A DNA stretch of 20,455 bases from Chromera velia (taxonomy: Eukaryota; Sar; Chromeraceae). Position 1 is the first letter of the stretch; every line of letters begins with the position of its first letter. A program made the translations under genes and the position numbers. The stretch is taken from contig JAHBMJ010000807.1 of assembly GCA_018398765.1 (NCBI GenBank), positions 19,311 through 39,765 on the forward strand, in the 5' to 3' direction. Shown in pieces: positions 1 to 8,175 of this stretch. The notes under the pieces are model-generated. The model was given only the letters and a program-made list of their open reading frames with translations, made no database searches and was not told the DNA's origin.

Positions 1-31
<31 letters not shown>
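1..31. repeat. (CAGG)n microsatellite
   Basis: About seven tandem copies of CAGG run from the left edge of the window. On the minus strand this lies just downstream of the last visible exon of the membrane-protein gene, so it is probably intronic. Confidence 0.9.
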
Positions 32-64
32 AGAATGAGGAAAGGAAAAGAAGAGAAGAGAGAC

Positions 65-1935
65 CTGAGGAAGATTTATGTCCAGTAAATGTTCTGCCTT
101 GGAAGCGAGTGCCGTCGCTTCGTTCAGTGCCTTGATGAGGCGGCGCGCCTGTTGGGCCATTGCTACTGTGTTCAGGGGGGCGGCGCTTGGGTTCTGCAAT
201 CGCATGGTATGCACTTTTCAAATCTCATGTTTCGATTGCAAATTTGAATTTTCATGTCTCCTACCTGCATTCAGTCGTCGCACAGTCACGATGAATCATA
301 CACAGACGGGATGCAGTGGTAGTTTGTCGGGATGCATGGAGGATTTTCATTAATTCCGTGGACTGCGCTTGTCTGATGTTGATTTTGTTCATTGTGATAC
401 AAACTGATTGTGTACCATGCATGGGTCTGTTCCTTCTGTCCATGCAATTCCTTCATTGGACTTTTATTCCGTCCTTCCATCCTCTTCTAGTTCCCCGTGC
501 CCGATCCACAACTCCGTGGGCCCATGCACGCCTGTTAAAATCGCCATTCATGCAAAAACCCGCGGCAGAAAGTACAAAAAACGCACGCAGATAAGTAGGC
601 AGACAGAAAGGCAGCGGGCTGACTTGCGACTCCAGTTGCGCCTCTTGTTTCCGCAGCTCTCTGGTAGCTTCGGAGAGAATTTCCACGACCCTCTCCACGG
701 AGCTGCTTGAGGCCTTCACCCTCAAAAGGTCTTCCAGCTCGTCGTTCAGCCTCTCGATCCGGGTTTTCTGGACTCCAATTTTGGAGAACATCATGCGGAC
801 GTAAAACTGCAAAGCAATCATACGTACTCACGTGTGTATGTAGACTCATATTCACATTATGCGTATGCCACATATTTTGTGCATTTTTCTTGGACGTGTA
901 TTTTTGAGCATACTGTAAGGACGTAAGACTGCAAAGCATCAGCTTAATCAAGGAACCCCTGTTTTGTTTCAGGTTGGATGGATCTTGTCATATCAGATCA
1001 AATCAAACTTAAGTGGTCAAAAAGGCCATTCGAATTGCACTTGCAATGTGGATTCTTCTGTGTAGGCGCATCAGCCTGTGAATTTTTTTCTGTATCTCGA
1101 TGTGATGTTCCGCTGAAAAAAACAGTTGTGTCTTTAAAATGTCTGTGTAACATTTCTTCTTCTTAACCCACAGGCTCTCCTTGTATCTGTAAAAGCACTG
1201 ACTGACCTCTCCATTCATCAAAGAGAAGGTCACTGCCACCAGCACCAGACCCGCTCCTAGTACACTTGCAATGCAAATGTACACTGTTCGTGTCACCCGG
1301 ACGACCGAAGCCCAAATAATGATGGGGACCGCCCCCACAAACCAGGCAGTCGAAAGAGACACAACCAAGGCCGGCCTTCGCAGAGGCATCACCACCACGA
1401 CTGCGGCGAGGAACGCGCATATGAGAACCAGAAACAAAGTCCGGCTGTACATATGAGCTTCGCTGTCCTCCATCATCTCTCCCGCCATCAGTTCGACGAA
1501 TTTTCTCACCGTCCACATACTCACACCAGACCAGAGCACCATAGAAATTCCGACTGATTTCTCAAAATAATGGAACGGGAAAGGAAACCACCAACACCCA
1601 ATTATAAAAAAGATACAAATGAGGATCTTGATCCCTTTTCGAAAATAAGCAAGGAGGTCGAAGTTGCCGAACGTTGCCCGGTTGTTTGTTGGGACATCAA
1701 CTGTTTCAAAAATCAGAATAAGAAGCATGAAGAGGAAGAACCAGGAACGGCGACCACCTTGTCTGAAAATCAAAAACCGTTCTTCCAATTCTGCGTCCAA
1801 GAAGTATCCGGTCCAAGGGTGTACTGCCTTCCCAGTCCCATGCGCTAACAGAGAGCTCCTTCTGTTTCCTTCAAGAGAGAAAGACGATCGCACCACAGAG
1901 GTGGTTTTTTTCACTTGACTGAAAAGACCTCCCAT
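65..1935 (-). CDS. Six-helix membrane protein with coiled coil (partial, 3' end off window)
   Basis: Three exons can be read on the minus strand, all joined in phase 0: 1935-1168 (256 codons from an ATG), 806-624 (61 codons) and 193-65 (43 codons). Splice sites are TGG|GTTAAG, TTTGCAG|, CAA|GTCAGC and TTGCAG|. The last donor, CAG|GTCTCT, is weak. The first exon starts MGG and has a soluble N-terminus with HPWTGYFLDAELEERF before six hydrophobic segments, near residues 64-81, 101-118, 127-141, 165-184, 188-212 and 217-238. Exon 2 is heptad-like and charged (RIERLNDELEDLLRVK), suggesting a coiled coil. Exon 3 (ARRLIKALNEATALASKAEH) is also helical. Six helices plus a coiled coil is the N-terminal plan of many protist class III nucleotide cyclases, but no catalytic domain lies inside the window, so that is only a suggestion. 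The function is unassigned. Confidence 0.72.
799..942 (-). repeat. Duplicated splice-acceptor segment
   Basis: About 21 bp at 799-820 recur with few changes at 920-941. On the minus strand both read TTTGCAG followed by a CTTACGTCC or TTTACGTCC-like stretch. The inner copy is the acceptor used for the 806-624 exon. The outer copy is a possible alternative acceptor whose phase-0 reading meets a stop before the exon. Confidence 0.55.
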
Positions 1936-2310
1936 GGTCTGTGTCCTTTCATGAAACTGTCAGAGAGGGGAGGGACACGTTGAGTCCTTCGAATCGATTT
2001 GTGCTTTGCGTGTGTCGATATCAATATCAAGCTAAGTTACGGTTCACCTTTTTGTGTCCTGTCTCCGGAGTCGGTCCTCATCAATCTTCGGTGTTCGTTC
2101 CGGGAAAGGTCTTCATGAAATTCACCTGAATGCATGTACTCGGTCGCGGCTGTACGGGGACTCACCAGACTGGGCCAGCCTGTGAGCGTACTTGATTGCG
2201 TCTATGTATATATCTCCCAGGAATCGAAGTCACAATGTCACATGTCGTTGCGTGCTTTTAATTCAAATTTGACATATATATGCACATGCATATCACATGC
2301 AGGCATGTAC

Positions 2311-2358
2311 TAGGCAAGATGCATACTGGCCCGACAAAGGACCAGAGAGACACTAAAG
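2311..2358 (+). repeat. Dispersed repeat, copy 1
   Basis: The core reads GGCAAGAT, then CATACTGGCCCGACA, GGACCAGAGAGACACTAAA. It recurs in the same orientation at 19628-19676 with only a few differences. Both copies sit beside ATGC-rich palindromic DNA, so this is probably a conserved piece of a longer, decayed interspersed element. Confidence 0.75.
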
Positions 2359-2364
2359 AAAATG

Positions 2365-2450
2365 CATGCATGCCTGCGTGCATGCATGCGCATGCAGGAA
2401 TGATGCATGCAGGAATGCAATGGAATGCATATGGAATGCATGCATGCATG
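2365..2450. repeat. ATGC-rich palindromic repeat cluster
   Basis: Many overlapping GCATGC and ATGCAT words occur (GCATGCATGC, GGAATGCAT repeated). It is degenerate rather than a clean tandem array and could form short hairpins. Similar sequence occurs beside the second copy of the dispersed repeat near 19570-19615. Confidence 0.6.
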
Positions 2451-3292
2451 GGCGCTCGAATTGCGCGCTGAGGTATGTCCGACAAGAGTTGGGGAGGGAG
2501 CTAGTACACAATCTTTGTGTTTTGTCACGCATGCAATTCCCCCCGGCGCGGCCAAACATGCAAAATGATGCAATTGAAAGATCTTCAGAGATTCTCAAAG
2601 GCCTTCGAGTGGGGAGTCATGGGGAGTCTTCGTACATGTCTTCGTGCTTGCCTGTGTCGATGACGCAAGTATACGTGTTGGAACTGATTTTTTCAGAGAC
2701 CGTCGCCTTCGCCACTCACCGCGTTGCATGACCAGTCCCCTGTAACTCCACTGACTTTTGCCTTGAGGGCCGGGGTGCTCTCCGATGGGGCAAACCCTTG
2801 CCACCTGTCACCAACACATCCGGCAAAGTCGTGGCTGGCATTTGCAATCGCGGAAGCCGTTTGCAGAGGAGCGACCGTATTTTTCTTCCCAGAGCGGTCC
2901 ATGAGGGGCATATGTCCTACAAACCTTTTTTCACCTCAGCGGCCCCGAAATTGCTTGAGGGGCACGTAACATATCGTACGCATCCGCGCCTCGTGCATGT
3001 GGGGCACACAACAGGCAAACAGTTCACCGTGCGAGCGTATCGCATGCATTTAAATTCATAGGTAAAACAGGTTAGTCGTTCACGTCTCTACAAACTGACA
3101 AAGTCAAACGGAGACTTTTTCTACTCACAATCATTCACAGACTCAGAGCATTTTACGCACAAAATACGAACCGTCTCTCCTCCCATTCTATTCAGGGTGC
3201 GGAGACGCAACCTTCTGTAAAAGATTATAGAGACTGCAAGCAAACGTACTAGGAACTTTCTCACTTAATCTACATTGCACTCCTTTCTCTTC

Positions 3293-4597
3293 ATGTCGCA
3301 CGGGTTGCCTCGGTGCAGTATGCCTGGTGTCTCTGAAGAACCCATCGTCTCTGCCATCATTACCAAATCAGATCGTCCCGACGCGGCAGATGCAGAAGAG
3401 AGGTGCAGGCAGTTTCTTGTCGATCGGGGCGTTCTGCCCAGTGAGCCACCAAAGTGTTCTGGGGAGGGGTACAAGAAGGGACATCATGTTTTGAAGGCAG
3501 TTAACAGACCCTGGACTAGAACCCTTCAGTACAAATGCATGAAACGAGGCTGTAGCAGATTCGACAAACAGCAAAGCGAAAGGGAAGGCACGTTTTGCTA
3601 ACACATGGAATTCTCACATGCGGACTTGATTCTCCAGGCCCGTTGGTGGGCTGGAGGGAAAAATTCCTCTATTACAAAAATAGACCTCCACAACTCCTCC
3701 GACACGACTGCCAGTAAGTTAACCTCCCTATGTGTACTTCCCGATGATGGCAGCGTTGGTGGTCTGCCGGAGGGACCAGACCCTTATACCATTTCTCCTG
3801 AATGCATGTGTAAGCTTGTCCAAAACTCCTTTACGACCTTTTTTGCAGACTGGAAGAAGAATTTCCGAGAAGCGGTGGCTCAGATAACCGTGGAAAAGGG
3901 TTGGATGCGTCCGGGTTTAAGAATCGGAGGGCTCAATCCCGACGGGTCGAGGACAAAAGTTTTCATCGACGAAAGCCTTGCTGGACATGTGAAGTTCCAT
4001 AGGGGGAAGCCGACAGATGGCGTTTGGATCGTGGGTGCAGTTGAAGAGACGGAGGAAAGGCGCTTCTTCTTCATCGCTGTGGAAGACAGGTCAGTCAGTG
4101 AATGAACATCTGTTTTCCATTTCAATTCCAGTCTCTCATCTCCTCTTTCTTTTTCAAATTTTCAGTATGCCGGAACTGCCCTCGACTCCAGTGACCTTTC
4201 GCTTCTGAAGTTTATTCCTCTTCCCTTCATACCTTAATTCATTGTGCAGATCCGCAGAGACCCTGGAGGCCATCATCGCAGCTCACATCGACAAAGAGAG
4301 TCACCTGATAAGTGACTGCTGGACAGGATACAGCCGGGTCAAGGAGAAGGGGCTCGTAGTCGATCATGACAAGGTCAACCACTCGGAAGAGTTCAAGAAT
4401 GAGGAGACGGGAGCTTGCACGAATCACATAGAAGGTTGGTTAGTCCCACAGCGGTCAGATCTTGTTCTCTGCACTGTAGCGGTTTCATTCAATGACGTCT
4501 TCCCTGCCCCCTTGCAGGCACCTGGACATCGATGAAACGTTGGATTCCCAAAGTCCGTTGGCGTATGGGAGCCATCTTTGACGACCTACTGGAATAC
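3293..4597 (+). pseudogene. Merlin/ISXO2-type (IS1595-like) DDE transposase, broken by an in-frame stop
   Basis: The spliced reading is exon 3293-3713, exon 3849-4089, exon 4250-4434 and exon 4518-4597. Introns are GTAAGT...TTTTGCAG, GTCAGT...TTGTGCAG and GTTGGT...CCTTGCAG, and all phases match. The N-terminal zinc-ribbon-like part has RCRQFLVDRGVLP, PPKC and YKCMKRGC, followed by the family's G-T-F turn. The catalytic core shows VFIDES (first Asp, 3968-3970), ISDCW (second Asp, 4314-4316) and TNHIEG-TW (Glu, 4431-4433, split from the Thr-Trp by an intron). GVWIVGAVE and RSAETLEAII are also typical of the ISXO2-like domain. A TAA at 3599-3601 lies in frame just after the G-T-F turn, and the same frame continues with homologous sequence. 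This looks like a nonsense mutation in an otherwise well-kept gene. The start is uncertain: ATG at 3293 or 3320. I could not identify terminal inverted repeats or target-site duplications. Confidence 0.82.
3714..3848 (+). other. Intron 1 of the transposase
   Basis: The donor is GTAAGT and the acceptor is a T-rich CAG. Its length of 135 bp is a multiple of three and has no stop, so it could be mistaken for coding. Removing it joins the T-T-A before it to N-WKKNFREAV after it, which restores the spacing expected before the catalytic domain in this family. Confidence 0.7.
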
Positions 4598-4614
4598 GTG
4601 TACATTTCTTTCTG

Positions 4615-4949
4615 CCTTCCCCTTCCTTCCTTCCTTCCTTCCTTCCCTCCTACCCTCCTACCCTCCTTCCCTCCTTCCCTCCCTCCCTCCCCCTCCTTGC
4701 CTCCTTCCCTCCTTCCCTCCTTACCTCCTTCCCTCCTTCCTTCCTTCCCCCTCTCCTCCTTGCCTCCTTCCCTCCTTACCTCCTTCCCTCCCTCCTTTCT
4801 TCCCCCTCTCCCTCCTTCCTCCTTCCTTCCTCCTTCCTTCCTTCCTTCCTTCCCTCCTTCCCTTCTTCCTTCCTTCCCTCCTTCCTTCCTTCCCTCCTTC
4901 TTTCCTTCCCTCCTTCCCTCCTTCCTTCCTTCCTTCCCTTTCCCTCCCC
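4615..4949. repeat. Polypyrimidine tract (CCTT/CCCT/TCCC)n
   Basis: About 335 bp of almost pure C and T on the plus strand, built from CCTT and CCTCCCT units. It starts just after the exon ending at 4597 and runs into a possible acceptor (CCCCAG) at 4950, so it lies in an intron. Long purine/pyrimidine strands can form triplex DNA. The long open frames on both strands here are low-complexity artefacts. Confidence 0.9.
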
Positions 4950-5214
4950 AGAGCTGCCTTTGATCTTTGGAGCTTCTCTGCTTCTTCCGATTTGTCTCCA
5001 TCCAGCTAGCTCCATACCTGCTGTCATGGAGTCATCGAGAGGTGGCATTTTTGATACCAGAGGTTGGTCTATCCCACCCATGGATGGAGGAGCATTTTTT
5101 CTGAGAGAGGAAAGGACAATCGATGTGTTGTGCCCTCATTTTGCGTTAACACCCTCGGTAGAAAGTGGTGCTTTGTCTTTTCACGCCGGGCTTTGTTTGG
5201 CTTTCTCTATGCAG

Positions 5215-5537
5215 ACGGTGGGGATGGGGAACAATACACAGTCAACGCGAGCTCTGAGATCATCTCAGCGGAAGTATCCAGAGACCCAGGCCAAAAGAGG
5301 CAGCAGACAACGGAAACAGCTGCGGACTCGAGCCCAGATGCGGACACTTCAGGAAAAGTAGGACAGACTCTGATAGGAGAAAGTGCGCTCGGTGAGGAAG
5401 GACGGGAGGATCTTGTTGAGGAGACAGAGACAGGCGAGGAGGGAGAGGCTGTGCAGCTCCGGGCAGTCTTCCTGCACGCGGGGCCTTCTGCTCAGGTCTA
5501 CATGTGTGGATATGTTCTAGAAGTTCAACGGGATTGA
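5215..5537 (+). CDS. Acidic C-terminal exon, possibly 3' end of the transposase gene or a separate gene
   Basis: The acceptor is CTATGCAG at 5214. The open frame reads about 107 codons to a TGA at 5535-5537 and is rich in Glu, Gly, Thr and Gln (GEEGREDLVEETETGEEG), with balanced codon use. It enters in phase 1. An upstream segment around 4954-5062 with donor GAG|GTTGGT would supply phase 1 in one frame, but its own acceptor (CCCCAGAG) is unusual. Read in phase 0, the acceptor instead gives a basic tail ending at 5361. I do not recognise the protein, and its link to the transposase is unproven. Confidence 0.4.
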
Positions 5538-5688
5538 GCCAGCCTTCCATCAGTTTTGTTGAATTCCTCGGTCGTTTTCTGTACATGTCCATCTTTGTTC
5601 AAACTGAGGCACACCGAGGGTTCTTCTTAATCCGGGAGTTGCCTCGCTTGGTCCATCCTGAAGGTTCCGTCTTCATTCGTTCGTGAGC

Positions 5689-7399
5689 ATGAGTGAAGGC
5701 GATTGCAATCGTCTTTCAGTCCAGTCATCGGAAAAAGAGACCCGCTGGTTTCCCTGCGGGCATCGGCTTTCACCGTGTCCATCCATGAATTCCCCTGTGA
5801 CTGCTGTGTTTTGTGTATCCCTGCATGTACATATTGGTTTTCGTGTGTGTACAATGATGCAGGAGGTTTCCGCTCTTGTGTCCTGTCGCGACTCATTCGG
5901 GTTGGCCTTTTTCATCGTCCTCTTCATCAAAAAGGTCGGTACATGAGTAAGAATCAAAGGGGAACTAGAAGGGTTTGCCTGAGTGGCTGCCTTTCTGCGA
6001 CCTCCCTTTGTGGCAGTGTCGCCACCCGCATTGATCGAAAGAGGATATCCATTTACCGGATGAGAACTGACGGGAGGAATGAGATCAGCCATAGCGTATG
6101 GTTTCAGATGCAAGTGACGTACATGGAGTTCCTTTTTCTTTTTTGTGCAAGAAGGCTGAGAGAGTCCGCTCTGCCCACTGATACGGTTACGCTGTGCCCT
6201 GTCCGTTTCCCCCCCCTGCTTCCCTCTCTGTGTGTCCGTGTGCCTGCAGCAAACACTGCAACTGCATCTCGACTCTCTGGACCTTTCCGGTGAGTCTGTC
6301 TGTCTGTTCAGCCTGTCGCCAATATAGTGGCAATCGAAGTGTGCCGAAACCCTCCTGGTTGTTTTCGAATAGCCTGTTGTCTTTCCTGATTTCCACACAA
6401 GGACGGTTTCCTCCAGGTCCTTATACCTGTGAGCAGTTACGCACACACACGTCGCATACACATACATGCACATGCACACGCACTCTTTCCATCTGGGCGG
6501 GAGGACAAAAGAAGAGATCTAACAAGAAGAGAGGGGCATTGCAGTCTGTTGCTTCTGTTGTCGCCGTGTGGGAAACGATCAAGGGAACCCCAGAAGAAGA
6601 AGATAAAAGAGAAAGGGGGCCCCAGAAAAATATAAAAAAAAAAAGGCCATAGTTACTGCTACTGCTGCTGCCTCGTTTAAACGAAAGGACAAGAGAAACG
6701 AACACGTCCAGATGGAAAGAATGTGGAAGTCCAAAAGCGTGAGCCTGCACTGGGCAAGGAAGGGCCGCAGGGTACGCTCAAGGCCTGGAGCTCTGGTACC
6801 CTTCCACTGAAAATCGTGCCAAAGAAGAAAGAAAAAAACAGAAGAGAATGAAGAAAGAGAAGAAGGAAAAGAAAAGACGATATGGTCTGTCTCTGAAGAA
6901 AAGAAGGGAGAAGAAGAAAAATATGGTCTGTCTTTCTGTCTGTCTGTCTCTGTTCATGAAGAAAAGAACGGAGAAGAAGAAACAAATAGTGTGTCTGTCT
7001 CTGTATGCAGGCGTCTCCCAGATTCCTCCGAGGAAGGTGTTCCTGCTTCTTCGGTCCCTTCCGTCTCCCACCCACGATCTGACAATCGGTCGGTCGGTCG
7101 GTCGGTCAGATGATGGGAAGGGTGTGTGCGTAGCTGTGCTGCATGACCTCTGGATCCGGTTGGGGATGTCAGTTGACGGAGGGGGCGGAAGAGAACAGAG
7201 AGAGAGAGAGACTCCATGATTCCGGCTGACGGGGGAGGGGCATGTGGTTTCTTTTCTGGAGCAGAATTCGGAAAAGGAAAAAAAGAAATCTGACGGGGAA
7301 GGTAGAAATCGGAAATGCATCGCGTGCGGTTCCAGGAAAAAACTGGCAGTTGAATCTCTCCCTCCCTCTCCTTGTTCGTGCCCGTGTGTACACTTGGGT

Positions 7400-7432
<33 letters not shown>

Positions 7433-8143
7433 ATCTGTTTACACGAGATTGTCTCTGTGCTGCAGGTCCTTCGTGTGTACGCGGCGCTGCCCTTTCTTTC
7501 TTTTGCCGTTTCTTGGAGATCGTCAGAGAGTCTGGTGGAAGGAGAGAGGGGGGGGGCCTTAGTCGACTGACGTTCGCACGTAGGCTGAGCAGTTCTTTTT
7601 TTTCTTTTTTCCTCCTTTTTCTCTTTTTAGGCATGTTGGTGTGGAGAATGTCTCATTTCGATTTTGCCAATGGAAAGAAAGTTGATGAACCTCTCCCTTC
7701 CCTCTCTGTGCATTCCTGGCAGGGATAAAATTGCATGAGAGGGCAGTGGGAAGAATCCCAGCATGGACCCATAGAGAGACGACAGGCACGCCCTCTGCAT
7801 GTGACGTGCCTCCTTCGGCCTCTTCTGTGTCCTCCACCCGATCTCCTCCCTCCCTCCCTCCTCCCTCCCTTCCATGCAGCTGGCACGGTCGGGCCTGTCG
7901 AGGCTTTGAGAATATTTCCTCTGTTGCCTCCCTTCCTCGAACATCTGTCTCTGGAGGGTCCGTCCGTGCGTGCGTCAGGCTGATCGACAAACTTCAGATT
8001 TTCTGGACTTGGCGGGGGCCTGTTCGTCTGTCTGTTCGTCTGTCTGTCTCTCTGTCTGTTCGTCTGTGCGTCTGTCTGTCTGGATGCGTGTGCCCACGTT
8101 GTTTGAGTAACCGCGTCGTTTTTTTTTTTTTTCATTCTTTTTT

Positions 8144-8175
<32 letters not shown>

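Larger units (their letters stand above)
1936..3292. other. Intergenic region between divergent genes
   Basis: This spacer separates the start of the minus-strand membrane-protein gene from the plus-strand transposase, so it should hold both promoters. I see no recognisable TATA or other core element. It contains ATGC-rich palindromic sequence around 2365-2450 and a dispersed repeat at 2311-2358. Open frames at 2724-3061 have no family resemblance and no convincing splice or codon pattern. Confidence 0.5.

Noticed and set aside
2724-3061. Overlapping plus-strand frames in the intergenic region
   Set aside because: Two frames overlap with equal quality, neither has clear splice sites or motifs, and the composition is unremarkable.
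4489-5081. Long Pro/Ser/Leu frames on the plus strand and Gly/Lys/Glu frames on the minus strand
   Set aside because: They are translations of the CCTT/CCCT tract in all frames and have no family resemblance.
5673-6479. 268-residue minus-strand frame
   Set aside because: It has no domain-like sequence and overlaps the plus-strand LRR exons, whose phases and repeat pattern fit.
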